A stretch of DNA of 64,000 nt from Pseudomonas oryzihabitans NBRC 102199 (GCF_000730625.1 NZ_BBIT01000009.1:372001-436000); one strand, 5' to 3'. Positions 40,358-51,333 are shown, numbered from the stretch's first letter. Translations and numbers: made by a program. Notes: a model not told the origin generated them from the sequence alone.

Positions 40358-41707
40358 CTAGCTGCCCGCCAGGGTCATGCCATCGATCAGGACCGAACCG
40401 GTGCGCAGACTGCCGCGGCGTTCCACGTCGCTGCCCACCGCCAGGATCTGGCGGAACATGTCGCCCAGCCGCCCGGCGATGGTGACCTCCTGGACCGGAA
40501 ACTGGATCTCGCCATTCTCGATCCAGAAGCCGCCGGCGCCCCGGGAATAGTCACCGGTGACCAGGTTGGTGCCCTGCCCCATCATTTCCGTGACCAAAAA
40601 GCCCGTGCCCATCTGCCGGATCAGCTCGGCCTGGTCGGCCGTGCCATGGCTGACGTGCAGGTTGTGCACGCCGCCGGCATTGGCGGTGCTTTGCAGGCCC
40701 AGCTTGCGCGCGGAATAGCTGCCGAGCACATAGGACACCAGTTGGCCGTTCTCGACGAAGGGCTTGGCGTAGGTGGCCAGGCCTTCGCCGTCGAAGGCGG
40801 CGCTGCCCAAGGCGCGTGGCAGGTGCGGCCGCTCGTCCAGGGTCAGCCAGTCGGGAAACACCTGCTGGCCCAGGGCGCCTTCGAGGAAGGACGACTTGCG
40901 ATAGAGGTTGCCGCCGGAAATGGCGGCGAGAAAGGTACCGAACAGGCCGGCGGCCATTTCCGGCGAAAACAGCACCGGGACCTTGGCGGTGGGCACCGGC
41001 CTGGCCCCCAGGCGACTCACGGCGCGCTCGGCGGCGCGGCGACCGATCTCCTCGGGGCTCATCAGCTCGTGGCCGATCCGATTGACGTCGTAGTAGTAGT
41101 CGCGCTGCATGGCCTCGCCGCTGCCGGCGATCATCACGCAGCTCAGGCTGTGCCGGGTGCTGGCATAGCCGCCGACGAAGCCGTGGCTGTTGCCGTACAC
41201 CCGGCAGCTCTGGTGGGTGTTGAGGGTAGTGCCGTCGGCATTGCCGATGCGGCTGTCGGCGGCGTAGGCCGCGGCTTCGCAGGCCAGTGCCTGCTCGATG
41301 GCCTGCTCGGGGGTGATGTCCCAGGGATGATAGAGGTCGAGATCGGGCAGTTCGCCGTGCGCCATCAGTTCGGCGTCGGCCAGACCCGCGCAGGGATCCT
41401 CGGAGGTGTGCTTGGCGATGGCCAGGGCCGCGGCCACGGTTTCGCGGATCGCCTCGGGACCGGTGGCGGAGGTGCTGGCCGAGCCCTTGCGCTGACCGGC
41501 ATAGAGGGTGATGCCGAAGCCCTGGTCGCGATTGAATTCGACGGTTTCCACCTCGCCCTTGCGGACCGAGGTGGACAGACCCTGGTCGACCGAGACGGCC
41601 ACTTCACCGGCACTGGCGCCCTGGCGCCGGGCCTCGGCCAGGATGGCCTCGACCTGTTCGCGCAATTCGGGGAGCGCAGCGGGACCCACGGCGGCGTTGC
41701 GATTCAT
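40358..41707 (-). CDS. pmbA: PmbA/TldE, TldD-partner metalloprotease subunit
   Basis: TldD and TldE (PmbA) form a heterodimeric protease that degrades unfolded peptides and matures microcins and, in some systems, CcdA. The 449-residue protein starts MNRNAAVGPA behind GGAGAACGTC. Like other TldE subunits it lacks the HExxxH zinc motif found in TldD. It is separated from tldD by the divergently oriented yjgA. Confidence 0.95.
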   Translation of the reverse strand: MNRNAAVGPAALPELREQVEAILAEARRQGASAGEVAVSVDQGLSTSVRKGEVETVEFNRDQGFGITLYAGQRKGSASTSATGPEAIRETVAAALAIAKHTSEDPCAGLADAELMAHGELPDLDLYHPWDITPEQAIEQALACEAAAYAADSRIGNADGTTLNTHQSCRVYGNSHGFVGGYASTRHSLSCVMIAGSGEAMQRDYYYDVNRIGHELMSPEEIGRRAAERAVSRLGARPVPTAKVPVLFSPEMAAGLFGTFLAAISGGNLYRKSSFLEGALGQQVFPDWLTLDERPHLPRALGSAAFDGEGLATYAKPFVENGQLVSYVLGSYSARKLGLQSTANAGGVHNLHVSHGTADQAELIRQMGTGFLVTEMMGQGTNLVTGDYSRGAGGFWIENGEIQFPVQEVTIAGRLGDMFRQILAVGSDVERRGSLRTGSVLIDGMTLAGS

Positions 41708-41762
41708 GACGTTCTCCTTACGGACGGCGCCGGCCAGGCCGGACAACCGTGCGGCAACTCGT

Positions 41763-41768
41763 TATGAT
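41763..41768 (+). promoter_or_regulatory. Candidate -10 element for yjgA
   Basis: TATGAT 32 bp before the yjgA ATG in the 92-bp divergent gap with pmbA; the -35 region (around 41741, GGACAA) is poor. Confidence 0.3.
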
Positions 41769-41799
41769 GGCGCCCATTCTTAGCTGGACCCCATAGTTC

Positions 41800-42324
41800 A
41801 TGGTTGATTCTTACGACGACGACGCGCCGCTGGGCGAAAAGAGCAAGACACAGGTCAAGCGCGAGCTGCATGCGCTGCAGGATCTGGGCGAACGCCTGGC
41901 CGGGCTGCCGGCCGAGCAGCTGGACCGCCTGCCGCTGACCGATCCACTGCGCAAGGCCCTGGCCGAGGCGCCCAAGCACAAGACGCACATCGCGCGCAAA
42001 AGGCATGTCCAGTACCTGGGCAAGCTGATGCGCGACCAGGACCTGGAAGCCATCCTGGTGCTGGTCGACCAGATGGACACCTCGACACGGCAGTACAACG
42101 AGCGCTTCCACGCCCTGGAGCGCTGGCGCGACCGGCTGATCGCCGAAGGCGACCAGGCGTTGGAGGCCTTCGTGGCGCTTTACCCGGAGACCGACCGCCA
42201 GCACCTGCGCGGCCTGGTGCGGCATGCCCAGCACGAAGCGGCGCACAACAAGCCGCCGGCGGCGGCGCGCAAGGTCTTCAAGTACATCCGCACCCTCGAC
42301 GAAACCCAGCGCGGTCTGCGCTAG
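41800..42324 (+). CDS. yjgA: YjgA/DarP, ribosome-associated protein
   Basis: The 174-residue protein belongs to the DUF615/YjgA (DarP) family, which binds pre-50S ribosomes and promotes peptidyl-transferase centre maturation in E. coli. It is highly charged and helical, with [20 protein letters not shown] at the N-terminal side and FKYIRTLDE near the C-terminus. It sits between pmbA and tldD, the usual neighbourhood. Confidence 0.93.
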   Translation: MVDSYDDDAPLGEKSKTQVKRELHALQDLGERLAGLPAEQLDRLPLTDPLRKALAEAPKHKTHIARKRHVQYLGKLMRDQDLEAILVLVDQMDTSTRQYNERFHALERWRDRLIAEGDQALEAFVALYPETDRQHLRGLVRHAQHEAAHNKPPAAARKVFKYIRTLDETQRGLR

Positions 42325-42359
42325 GTTTCCGTCCGCGATGGCCACGGCCGGTGCCCGCA

Positions 42360-43805
42360 TCAGGCGCCAGTGCCGCCCACGGTGATGGCATCGATCTTCA
42401 GCGTCGGCTGCCCCACACCCACCGGCAGTGACTGGCCGTCCTTGCCACAGGTCCCTACCCCCGCATCCAGCGCCAGGTCGTTGCCGACCATGGACACCCG
42501 GTTCATGACCTCGGGGCCGTTGCCGATCAGGGTGGCGCCCTTCACCGGGCGACCGAGCTTGCCGTTCTCGATGAGGTAGGCCTCGTTGGTGGTGAAGACG
42601 AACTTCCCGCTGGTGATGTCCACCTGACCGCCGCCCAGGCTGGCGCAATAGATGCCCTTCTCCACCGAGGCGATGATCTCGGCCGGATCGCTCTGGCCGG
42701 CCAGCATGTAGGTGTTGGTCATGCGCGGCATCGGCAGATGGGCATAGGATTCACGGCGGCCATTGCCGGTGGGCGCCACGCCCATCAGCCGGGCATTGAG
42801 CTTGTCCTGCATGTAGCCCTTGAGGATGCCGTTCTCAATCAGCACGTTGTAGCCGCTGGGCGTGCCCTCGTCGTCGATGGATAGCGAGCCGCGGCGATCC
42901 GGCAGGGTGCCGTCGTCGACGATGGTGCACAGCGAGGACGCCACCTGGCGACCGAGCTGGCCGCTGTAGTTGGAGCTGCCCTTGCGGTTGAAATCGCCTT
43001 CCAGGCCATGGCCGACCGCCTCGTGCAGCAGCACGCCGGACCAGCCGGCGCCCAGCACCACCGGCAGGGTGCCCGCCGGGGCCGCGGTGGCTTCGAGGTT
43101 GACCAGCGCCTGGCGCACCGCCTCGCGGGCGTAGCCCAGGGCACGGTCATCACGCTGGAAATAACGGTAGTCGCAGCGACCGCCGCCGCCGCTGTTGCCG
43201 CGCTCGCGGCGGCCGTTCTGCTCGACGATGACGCTGACGCCCAGGCGCACCAGTGGGCGCACATCAGCTGCCAGGGTGCCGTCGACCGCGGCCACCAGGG
43301 TGCGCTCCCAGACCCCGGCCAGGCTGATGGTGACCTGCTGGATACGCGGATCCAGGGCACGGGTCGCCTCGTCCAGCTGCTTCAGGAAGGCGACCTTAGT
43401 GGCGCGATCCAGCACGTCCAGCGGATTGTCCTGGCCATAGAGACGCTGCGCCGGCTCCACCGCGCGAAACGCCTGGACCTGACCCTCGGCGCCGCTGCGG
43501 GAAATGGACCGCGCGGCCTGGGCGGCCAGATCCAGGGCCTCGCCGGTGATGGCGTTGCTGTAGGCGAAGCCGGTCTTCTCGCCGGACAGTGCGCGCACGC
43601 CAACGCCCTGGTCGAGGTGGAAGCCGCCTTCCTTGACGATGCCGTCTTCCAGCAGCCAGGACTCGGAGACGATGCTCTGGAAATACAGGTCGGCGGCGTC
43701 GATGCCGGGACCGGCCAGCCGCTGCAGCACGGGTTGCAGATCGTCCACCGCAAGTCCGCCGGGACCCAGCAGGGCCGAGCCGACGCTATTCAGGTAATCA
43801 CTCAT
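42360..43805 (-). CDS. tldD: TldD, metalloprotease subunit
   Basis: TldD is the catalytic subunit of the TldD-TldE protease. The start [10 protein letters not shown] gives 481 residues with GGAG upstream; a seven-codon extension is discarded. The zinc motif [11 protein letters not shown] (HExxxH) is intact near residue 265. It works with PmbA encoded 650 bp away. Confidence 0.96.
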   Translation of the reverse strand: MSDYLNSVGSALLGPGGLAVDDLQPVLQRLAGPGIDAADLYFQSIVSESWLLEDGIVKEGGFHLDQGVGVRALSGEKTGFAYSNAITGEALDLAAQAARSISRSGAEGQVQAFRAVEPAQRLYGQDNPLDVLDRATKVAFLKQLDEATRALDPRIQQVTISLAGVWERTLVAAVDGTLAADVRPLVRLGVSVIVEQNGRRERGNSGGGGRCDYRYFQRDDRALGYAREAVRQALVNLEATAAPAGTLPVVLGAGWSGVLLHEAVGHGLEGDFNRKGSSNYSGQLGRQVASSLCTIVDDGTLPDRRGSLSIDDEGTPSGYNVLIENGILKGYMQDKLNARLMGVAPTGNGRRESYAHLPMPRMTNTYMLAGQSDPAEIIASVEKGIYCASLGGGQVDITSGKFVFTTNEAYLIENGKLGRPVKGATLIGNGPEVMNRVSMVGNDLALDAGVGTCGKDGQSLPVGVGQPTLKIDAITVGGTGA

Positions 43806-43916
43806 GGAAACTCCAGACGACGCCACAATGGACGTCGGAACGATGAAAGGGTCGCGACCTGGCCTCTAGCCTACTCGCGGAAGTCTCGGTGCCCTGATGC
43901 AAAAGACCAATGGCGG

Positions 43917-44756
43917 TCATTGCCGTTCGGCCAGGCGCGCCGGCAGGAAGCGGCGGTGCCGGGTCACCGGCATCCGCTGACGCAACGCCGCCTGGCGCTC
44001 GGCATCGCGCTCGATGAGCAGCACCGCCTCGCCGCTGGCCTGGACGGCGAGCACCTCGCCCCAGGGATCCACCGCCATGGCGTGCCCCCAGGTGCTGCGG
44101 CCATTGGCATGGACCCCGCCCTGGGCGGCGCCCAGCAGATAACTCTGGGTCTCCACCGCCCGGGCGCGCAGCAGCAGCTCCCAGTGGGCCTGGCCGGTGG
44201 GCACGGTAAAGGCCGAGGGCGCGCTGATCAGCTCCGCCCCGGCAGCGCGCAGGGCGCCGTAGAGTTCGGGAAAGCGCAGGTCGTAGCAGACGCTCAGGCC
44301 CAGGCGGCCGACCGGGGTGTCCACCACCGTGAGGGTCTCGCCGGCGGCATAGTGGTCGGATTCGCGATAGCTGCCCTGGCTGTCGCTGACGTCGGCATCG
44401 AAGAGGTGCAGCTTGTCGTAGCGGGCGACGCGGCGGCCCTGGTCGTCATACAGCAGCGAACAGGCGCAGGGCTTGCCCTCGGTGGCGCCGTCGGGCAGCA
44501 GCGGCAGGGTCCCGGCGAGCAGCCAGAGCCCCAGCTCGCGCGCCCGGCTGGACAGCCAGGGCAGGATCTCGCCCTGACCGAGCGCCTCGGCCCGCGCCAG
44601 CTCGGCGGGCGCCGGATGGCCGATGGCGACGAAGTTTTCCGGCAGCACCGCCAGGCGCGCGCCCGCCCCGGCAGCGCGTTCGAGCAGGCGCTCGGCGGCG
44701 CGCAGATTGGCCGTCACCACGGGGCCGCTGACCATCTGCAGGATGGCTATGGACAT
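43917..44756 (-). CDS. Carbon-nitrogen hydrolase (nitrilase superfamily, Nit1-like)
   Basis: The 279-residue protein has the Glu-Lys-Cys triad of the superfamily: Glu40 in AVLPENF, Lys in RYDKLHLFD and Cys in LGLSVCYDLRFPEL. The closest known branch is Nit1/YafV-like amidases, some of which hydrolyse deaminated glutathione; the substrate here is not established. It lies between yhdP and tldD as in P. aeruginosa (PA4475). Confidence 0.9.
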   Translation of the reverse strand: MSIAILQMVSGPVVTANLRAAERLLERAAGAGARLAVLPENFVAIGHPAPAELARAEALGQGEILPWLSSRARELGLWLLAGTLPLLPDGATEGKPCACSLLYDDQGRRVARYDKLHLFDADVSDSQGSYRESDHYAAGETLTVVDTPVGRLGLSVCYDLRFPELYGALRAAGAELISAPSAFTVPTGQAHWELLLRARAVETQSYLLGAAQGGVHANGRSTWGHAMAVDPWGEVLAVQASGEAVLLIERDAERQAALRQRMPVTRHRRFLPARLAERQ

Positions 44757-44814
44757 GCAGGCACTCCAGAAGGGAGCGTCCATCCTAAGCAGCGGGGCGG
44801 TCGCAGGGCAATGC

Positions 44815-47800
44815 TCAATCGCGCTTGCCCGTGGTCATGGTCGGATTCTGCCAGGGGCCTTCGATGTGATAGTTGATGCTGGCCATGCGGGTGATGCGAT
44901 CACCGATCAGCCGATCGACGATAAACAGCGCGCCCCCGATGGCCGGGGCCCCGGCGATCAGCGCGGCCAGCGGCAGGGAGTTGCTGACCGGCAGTCCGAC
45001 CTTGAGGTTGGCATCGACCCGGTTGCTGGCCATGTCCAGCAGGCCCTGCAGACTCATCTCGGCACCCGGCCCGCTGAGGCTGATGGGCTTGCGGGTGCGG
45101 AAGGCGCCCTGCTGGGCATCGAGCACGCCGGTGATGCTGTCGTAGCTCAGGCCCTTGCCGAACAGATCGGAGAAATCCAGTCGCAGGCGGCGGCGGATGG
45201 ATTCGAAGTTGAGCAGGCCGAAGATGCGCAGCGCCGAGGCCGTGCCCTCCACCTGGCGCAGCTGGCCGTCGTTGAAGCGGGCATCGAGGCTGCCATTGAG
45301 GCGGGCCAGGGCGACATAGGCCGGCGAGCCGGGCCAGTCGACCCGGGCATCCAGGCGGAAATCGCGACTGGTGACGCTGGAGGCGAAATTCCAGCCCAGC
45401 AGGATATCGGCGATGTTGCCGCCCGCGAGACGCCCCTGGTAGTAGCTGTGGGTCGCCCCCGGCGCCCCTTCCCAGCGCAGGGCGCCCTGCACCTTGAGGC
45501 CGCGCAGGTCGAGATCCAGGGCGTTGAAATTGGCGCCTGACGGCGAGGGCCTGAGCTGCAGGCGCTGGGCGCCGACCAGCCGGCCGCCCAGCTCCAGACG
45601 GTCGATGGCCAGATTCAGCGCCGGCAGGGCGCGCGGATCGACGTCGGCCAGGGGATCGGGACGCGGCGCAGCGCTTTCCACCGAGGGATCCGCCGGCGTC
45701 TGGGGAATGCGCAGGTGCTGCAGGTTGATGTCGATCGGCTGGCCGGTCTGGCGCGGAATGCGTACCTGGCCGGCGATGGTCTGACTGGCCAGGCCGAGTT
45801 GCCAGGCATTGCCCTGGGGTTCATAGGTGAGGCGCAGGTTGTCGATCTGCTGACCGAACGCCAGGAAGCGCCCGAAGCCGAGATCGCCCCGCCCGAGGCT
45901 GGAGATGTCCAGGGTGTTGCCACCGCCCTGCCCTGCGCCAGCACTGCCACCGCCACTGGCCTTGCCATAGCGCTGATAGACGTCCTGCCAGGCCGCCAGG
46001 TCGAATTCCGCCAGTTGGCCGCGCAGGTCGTAGCCGGCGGCCGTGGGCAGATTGGCGGTGCCGCCGCCCAGCACGATCTCGCCGCGGCCCTTGGCGATGG
46101 CCTTGGGGTCGAGCATCAGCACGGCATCCGCGAGGCCCTTGTAGGTCGCCTCCACCCGCCGCTCGCCGTCGTTGAGCGCCAGGCTGAAGAAGCCTTCGCG
46201 TGGCTCGTCGGCCTTCTTGCCGAAGGGGGCCGGCAGGTCGACGATCACTCCGCGCAGATCCGAGGTGACCGCCAGCTCACTGTGCTCGGCCAGGATCAGA
46301 CCGAGGCGATAGCCGAGCAGGCCGCGCGCCGGGATGGGTCGGCCTTCGCTGCCCAGCCAGCGTGCCAGCTGGTCGACGTCGACGCGGCCATCCACCACCA
46401 GCCGGGTGCGGGGATCGTCGGGCTTGCCTTCGGCCAGGGCCTGACCGCGGATCGGCTGGTCGAAGACCCGCGCCTGGATGTCGGGGGCGCTGAGGCCGCT
46501 GCGGGTGTCGTAGCGAAAGCTGCCGCGCAGGTCGGTGAGGGTCAGCTGGGGATCGGCCAATTCCAGACGCGCCTTGTCCGGTGTCAGCTCGACCACCACC
46601 ACCGGTGGCTGCCCCTTGGCCAGGGGAATGTCCAGATTCAGGCTGCTGTTGGCGAGCGCACCCTCGCCCTTCCAGCCGGCGAACACCTTGGCGGTCGGCA
46701 ACGGCGTGTCCTGGAGGATCTTCAAGCCATCGCGCACGCTGCTGTCGAGTCGCGCGCCGAGCCGCAGGTGCGGCGCGCTGCCATCGTGCAGCAGCGGGAT
46801 GCGCGCCTCGACGTCCCGGACCCGGGTGTCGAGGATGCGTCCCTCGGGGACCTGCACCTTGACCCCGTCGCTTTCGATGAAGACATCGCCGCGGGCCTCG
46901 CGCAGGGCGGGCCAGCCGGGCTGATAGGCCAGTTGGGCGTCGTGCACCCGGAAGAACAGACTCATGGTGCGCGAATGCGCCGGCGAGCCGTGGCGCAGCG
47001 AGCCCTGGTACTGGTAGATCCCCTCGTCGATGCGACCGCCGACGATGGCGGTGGTCAGCCACTGGGCCAGCTCCGGACTGAAATCCGTGGCCGGCAGCTT
47101 GGTCGGCAGGTACTTGCGGGTGTAGCTGGCGTCGCCATCCTTGAGGCCGACGCGCAGGTCCATGTAGCTGTCCACCTCCGGATGCAGGCCAAGCTGGATA
47201 TGCATGTCGCCACTGGCGGCGCCTTCCGGCCCGGTGACCTGCATCAGGGCACTGCCCAGGGTGAAGCGCTGGTCGTCGAGACTCCAGGTCAGCCGTGCCC
47301 TGGCGGTGCGATAGCGCCAGGGTTCGGGAAAGAGATCGCTCAGGTGCAGCATGAAATCGGTAGTGTCCAGGCGCAGCTCGCCGCCGCCCAGGCTGCCGCT
47401 CAGGCTGCCGGTAACGCCCTCGGCGGCCGGCGCGCCGTGGTAGGCGGTGAAGCCCACCCGCTCCAGGTTGGCCGCATAGGAAAGGCGCTCGCGCAACGGC
47501 TTCTGCGGATAGAAGTCGGCGTTGAGATTGCGCAACTGGCCATGGGGCGCCAGGGCCTGGAGCGCCTGGGCGACCGGCGCCGGCAGGGGCGCCAGATCCC
47601 GCGCCAGCCGGGCAGCCTGCCTGAGATCCAGCTGGTCGCCGCGCACCTGCAGGTGCTGGGCGGCGCTGTCATAGCCCAGGCCATAGCGGGCCTCCAGCGG
47701 CTTGCCATCGAGCTGGGCCTTGAGCGCCAGGGACCCCTGGTACTGGCTGGCGTCGCCGGCCTGCTGGTCGGCGTCCAGGGTCAGGGCCTGCAGGCGCACC

Positions 47801-48654
47801 TGAGGATGATCGGCATAGGCGAGCGTCAGGTCATCCGCCTTCAGCCGCAGGTGGGAACGCTGCAGCCGCCCTTCGCCCCAGGCGAACCACAGCTCGCCTT
47901 CCGCCTGGGCACGCCGCAGTTGCCACTGCCGGGTCAGAGCCGCCGGCACCCAGCGGGACCAGTCGCTGGCGGGCAGGCTGAGATAGCCTTCGAGGGTGCT
48001 GGCGCGCCAGTCCTCGGGACGGGGCGTGGCGGTGAAGTGCGCCGCGACCGTGCCGCCATCGGGCAGCCGGAATCGGGTCGCCAGTTCCAGGGCGCCACCG
48101 AGCTGCCGGGACAGGCTGGCCTCGGCGTACCTCAGGGTCACCGGCGAACCCTGCTGGGGAATCAGGCTGAGCTGGCTGTCCAGCAGACTGGCATGGCCCA
48201 GACGCGCCAGGCCATCGAGCAGCGGACCCGGATCGAAGGGCTTGGCCTCCGGTGGCCGGGGCGGCAGGCCGCGCAGTTGCCAGTGCCCCTGAGGGTCTTC
48301 CTGCAACACCAGATGGACGCCATCGACCTGCACGGACTTGAGTCGCAGCTGGCGGTGCCAGAGGCTGCCGAAGACATCCGGCACCACCTGGAGATGATCC
48401 AGCTGCACCGTGCCTTCGCCGCGACCCAGGGACAGGTCGCGCAGGATCAGCACCGGATTCCAGCGGGCCCAGCGCCCTTCGAGCCGGCCCAGGCGCACCG
48501 GTTCGCCGAGCGCCGCCGCGGCGCGCGCCTCGACCTCGTTGCGGTATTCGCCGACCCAGGGCATGAGCAGCCGACCCAGGCCCAGGTAGAGCGTCACCAG
48601 AACGAGCGCCAGCAGCGCCAGACCCAGCGCGCCGCGTTTGAGCAAGGCCATCAA
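44815..48654 (-). CDS. yhdP: YhdP, AsmA-like envelope lipid-transport protein
   Basis: YhdP belongs to the TamB/YdbH/YhdP group of bridge-like proteins implicated in moving phospholipids between inner and outer membranes. The 1279-residue protein has one N-terminal membrane anchor (about 8-28), then repeated beta-rich AsmA-like (DUF3971) sequence across nearly its full length, including a second AsmA-like region at the C-terminus. It is transcribed after rng with a 9-bp gap. A 1591-codon open frame on the opposite strand is a GC-driven shadow. Confidence 0.95.
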   Translation of the reverse strand: MMALLKRGALGLALLALVLVTLYLGLGRLLMPWVGEYRNEVEARAAAALGEPVRLGRLEGRWARWNPVLILRDLSLGRGEGTVQLDHLQVVPDVFGSLWHRQLRLKSVQVDGVHLVLQEDPQGHWQLRGLPPRPPEAKPFDPGPLLDGLARLGHASLLDSQLSLIPQQGSPVTLRYAEASLSRQLGGALELATRFRLPDGGTVAAHFTATPRPEDWRASTLEGYLSLPASDWSRWVPAALTRQWQLRRAQAEGELWFAWGEGRLQRSHLRLKADDLTLAYADHPQVRLQALTLDADQQAGDASQYQGSLALKAQLDGKPLEARYGLGYDSAAQHLQVRGDQLDLRQAARLARDLAPLPAPVAQALQALAPHGQLRNLNADFYPQKPLRERLSYAANLERVGFTAYHGAPAAEGVTGSLSGSLGGGELRLDTTDFMLHLSDLFPEPWRYRTARARLTWSLDDQRFTLGSALMQVTGPEGAASGDMHIQLGLHPEVDSYMDLRVGLKDGDASYTRKYLPTKLPATDFSPELAQWLTTAIVGGRIDEGIYQYQGSLRHGSPAHSRTMSLFFRVHDAQLAYQPGWPALREARGDVFIESDGVKVQVPEGRILDTRVRDVEARIPLLHDGSAPHLRLGARLDSSVRDGLKILQDTPLPTAKVFAGWKGEGALANSSLNLDIPLAKGQPPVVVVELTPDKARLELADPQLTLTDLRGSFRYDTRSGLSAPDIQARVFDQPIRGQALAEGKPDDPRTRLVVDGRVDVDQLARWLGSEGRPIPARGLLGYRLGLILAEHSELAVTSDLRGVIVDLPAPFGKKADEPREGFFSLALNDGERRVEATYKGLADAVLMLDPKAIAKGRGEIVLGGGTANLPTAAGYDLRGQLAEFDLAAWQDVYQRYGKASGGGSAGAGQGGGNTLDISSLGRGDLGFGRFLAFGQQIDNLRLTYEPQGNAWQLGLASQTIAGQVRIPRQTGQPIDINLQHLRIPQTPADPSVESAAPRPDPLADVDPRALPALNLAIDRLELGGRLVGAQRLQLRPSPSGANFNALDLDLRGLKVQGALRWEGAPGATHSYYQGRLAGGNIADILLGWNFASSVTSRDFRLDARVDWPGSPAYVALARLNGSLDARFNDGQLRQVEGTASALRIFGLLNFESIRRRLRLDFSDLFGKGLSYDSITGVLDAQQGAFRTRKPISLSGPGAEMSLQGLLDMASNRVDANLKVGLPVSNSLPLAALIAGAPAIGGALFIVDRLIGDRITRMASINYHIEGPWQNPTMTTGKRD

Positions 48655-48663
48655 GACGCGGAC

Positions 48664-50118
48664 CTAGAGCAGCACGACATCGTACTGCTCCTGGGAATAC
48701 ATGGTCTCCACCTGGAATTTGACGGTGCGGCCGATGAAGGCTTCGAGGTCGGCGACGTTGCCCGACTCCTCGTCCAGCAGTCGATCCACCACTTTCTGGT
48801 TGGCCAGCACCAGATAGGAATTGGCCTGGTAGGCCCGCGCCTCGCGCAGGATCTCGCGGAAGATCTCGTAGCAGATGGTTTCCGCGGTGCGCAGGATGCC
48901 GCGGCCCTGGCAGTTGGCGCAGGGCTCGCAGAGGACCTGGGACAGGCTCTCGCGGGTGCGCTTGCGGGTCATCTGCAGCAGGCCCAGTTCGGTGATGCCG
49001 ATGATGTTGGTCTTGGCATGGTCGCGTTCGAGCTGCTTTTCCAGGGTGCGGATCACCTGGCGCTGGTGCTCTTCGTCTTCCATGTCGATGAAGTCGATGA
49101 TGATGATGCCGCCGAGATTGCGCAGCCGCAGCTGGCGGGCGATGGCGGTGGCCGCCTCCAGATTGGTCTTGAAGATGGTCTCTTCCAGATTGCGATGGCC
49201 GACGAAGGCGCCGGTGTTGACGTCGATGGTGGTCATCGCCTCAGTGGGATCGATCACCAGATAGCCCCCGGACTTGAGCAGCACCTTGCGCTCCAGGGCC
49301 TTCTGGATCTCGTCTTCCACGCCATAGAGGTCGAAGATCGGCCGCTCCCCTGGATAGTGCTCCAGCCGCGCCGCCACCTCGGGCATCAGCTCTTCGACGA
49401 ACTGGCCGATGCGCTGGAAATTCTCGCGACTGTCGACGCGGATCTTTTCCGTGCGCGGCCCGACCAGATCGCGCAGGGCGCGCAGGGCCAGGGTCAGGTC
49501 TTCGTAGATGGGCACCGGCGTCGGCCCTTGGAGATTGCCGGAGATCTGCTGCCAGAGGCGCCGCAGGTAGCGGATGTCGGCGAGGATGTCTTCTTCGCGC
49601 GCCGCCTCGGCAGCGGTGCGCAGGATGAAGCCGCCCTCGTGCTCGATGCCCTCGCTCTCCACGCAGCGCGCCATGATCGCCTTGAGCCGCTCGCGCTCGG
49701 CTTCGTCCTCGATCTTCAGCGAGATGCCGACGTGGGAGGTGCGCGGCATATAGACCAGGTAGCGCGAGGGGATCGACAGATGGGTGGTGAGGCGGGCGCC
49801 CTTGGTGCCTATGGGGTCCTTGGTGACCTGGACCACCAGCGTCTGGCCTTCGCGCACCAGGGCGTTGATGCTTTCCACCGCCGCGCCTTCGCGCTGAGAG
49901 ATCTCGGCGGCATGGATGAAGGCCGCGCGGGCCAGGCCGATGTCGACGAAGGCCGCCTGCATGCCCGGCAGCACCCGCACCACCCGCCCGCGATAGATGT
50001 TGCCGACGATGCCGCGCCTGAGGGTGCGCTCGACGTGCACCTCCTGCAGCACACCGTTTTCCACGACGGCGACACGGGACTCCATGGGAGTGATGTTGAT
50101 GAGGATCTCTTCGCTCAT
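48664..50118 (-). CDS. rng: RNase G (CafA)
   Basis: RNase G is an endonuclease that matures 16S rRNA 5' ends and degrades some mRNAs. The 484-residue protein has an N-terminal S1 domain with GNIYRGRVVRVLPGMQAAFV, catalytic-region motifs IIIDFIDMEDEEHQRQV, and the zinc-link CEPCANCQGRG that joins dimers. It lacks the long C-terminal scaffold of RNase E. Confidence 0.97.
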   Translation of the reverse strand: MSEEILINITPMESRVAVVENGVLQEVHVERTLRRGIVGNIYRGRVVRVLPGMQAAFVDIGLARAAFIHAAEISQREGAAVESINALVREGQTLVVQVTKDPIGTKGARLTTHLSIPSRYLVYMPRTSHVGISLKIEDEAERERLKAIMARCVESEGIEHEGGFILRTAAEAAREEDILADIRYLRRLWQQISGNLQGPTPVPIYEDLTLALRALRDLVGPRTEKIRVDSRENFQRIGQFVEELMPEVAARLEHYPGERPIFDLYGVEDEIQKALERKVLLKSGGYLVIDPTEAMTTIDVNTGAFVGHRNLEETIFKTNLEAATAIARQLRLRNLGGIIIIDFIDMEDEEHQRQVIRTLEKQLERDHAKTNIIGITELGLLQMTRKRTRESLSQVLCEPCANCQGRGILRTAETICYEIFREILREARAYQANSYLVLANQKVVDRLLDEESGNVADLEAFIGRTVKFQVETMYSQEQYDVVLL

Positions 50119-50173
50119 GGAGGACTCTTGGACGACGTGAAAGGGCGGAAGGGAGGCCGAGGCGCCGGGCGCC

Positions 50174-50782
50174 TCAGGACTGGGCGGTCGGCCGTCCGAC
50201 AGACCGCCAACAAGGGATGGCGAAAGCGCTCAGCAGTTCCGCGGTCTCGCACAGCGGCAGCCCTACGACGGCGCTGTAGCTGCCGTGCAGGCTGCGCACG
50301 AAGACTGCGCCGGCGCCCTGGATGGCGTAGCTGCCGGCCTTGTCGGCCGGCTCGCCGGTGTCCCAGTAGCGCTCGGCCTCACCGGGCGCCAGGGGGCGGA
50401 ATTCCACCTCGGCGGACACCACGCGACTCAGGCAGCGCTCGCCATCGGCAACGGCGACGCCGGTCACCACCCGATGCCGGCGCCCGCTGAGCGCCGCGAG
50501 CATGGCCAGGGCGTCGGCGCGATCCCGGGGCTTGCCGAGCAGCCGGTCATCGAGCACCACGCAGGTGTCGGCGCCCAGCACGCAGCCACTGGAGGCACCG
50601 GCCAGCACCTGCCAGCCCATGGCCGCCTTGGCCCGCGCCAGGCGCTCGACATAGGCGTCTGCGGCTTCCCCCGGGTGCGGGGTTTCGTCCACGGTTGCGG
50701 CGACCTTGTGGAAGCCCACGCCGATCTGTTCGAGCAGTTCGGCGCGGCGGGGCGAAGCGGAGGCAAGGTAGAGCTGGGGCAT
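50174..50782 (-). CDS. maf: Maf family nucleotide pyrophosphatase
   Basis: Maf proteins hydrolyse non-canonical or m5/m7 nucleotide triphosphates and affect cell division. The start [17 protein letters not shown] gives 202 residues; a longer frame running through mreD and mreC is discarded. Motifs SASPRR, GADTCVV and the substrate-binding KPRD are present. This is the YhdE/dTTP-UTP pyrophosphatase subgroup by neighbourhood (mre-maf-rng), which is inference. Confidence 0.93.
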   Translation of the reverse strand: MPQLYLASASPRRAELLEQIGVGFHKVAATVDETPHPGEAADAYVERLARAKAAMGWQVLAGASSGCVLGADTCVVLDDRLLGKPRDRADALAMLAALSGRRHRVVTGVAVADGERCLSRVVSAEVEFRPLAPGEAERYWDTGEPADKAGSYAIQGAGAVFVRSLHGSYSAVVGLPLCETAELLSAFAIPCWRSVGRPTAQS

Positions 50783-50844
50783 CGACAACAACCAGACGAC
50801 AGGGGATGACGGGAGAATGCCAGCCTGTCGCAGGTGAAACCAGC

Positions 50845-51333
50845 TTAGTTGACGCCGAATCTGAGGCGCAGCCCGCGGAGCAGCAGATAGATCCACGGCC
50901 AGAGCAGCGCACTGACCAGCGAGGGCGTGAGAAACACCAGGGTCGGCGGCCGGCTGCCGGCCAGGGCGTTGAGCCACAGCGCCAGCAGCTGGGCGATGCC
51001 ATAGACCACCAGCAGCACGAAGCTCTGCTGCCAGATCGGAAAGGCCCGCAGCCGCTGCGCCAGGGAACGCACGAGAAAGACCACCAGGCTCAGCACCAGG
51101 GCGGTCTGGCCGAGCAGACTGCCGTAGAGCACGTCTTCGGCGATGCCCATCACCCAGGCGGTGAGCAGGCCGACGCGGTGCGGCAGGGTCAGGGTCCAGA
51201 AGGTCAGCAGCATGGCCAGCCACAGCGGCCGGCCGATCTCCATGAACTCGGGCATGGGCACCACGGACAGCAGCAACCCGACCAACAGGGTGAGCCAGAT
51301 CACCCACCCGTTGTGGCCGATGCGCAGCGCCAT
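50845..51333 (-). CDS. mreD: MreD, rod-shape inner-membrane protein
   Basis: MreD is part of the MreBCD-RodA-PBP2 elongasome. The 162-residue protein starts [10 protein letters not shown] and has about five membrane segments. The ATG overlaps the mreC stop (TGATG). A gap of 62 bp separates it from maf. Confidence 0.94.
   Translation of the reverse strand: MALRIGHNGWVIWLTLLVGLLLSVVPMPEFMEIGRPLWLAMLLTFWTLTLPHRVGLLTAWVMGIAEDVLYGSLLGQTALVLSLVVFLVRSLAQRLRAFPIWQQSFVLLVVYGIAQLLALWLNALAGSRPPTLVFLTPSLVSALLWPWIYLLLRGLRLRFGVN

Noticed and set aside
45715-50490. A 1591-codon open frame on the plus strand
   Set aside because: It is antisense to yhdP and rng, both clear genes, and its composition (runs of Gln, Gly, His, Asp, Val) is that of a high-GC shadow frame.
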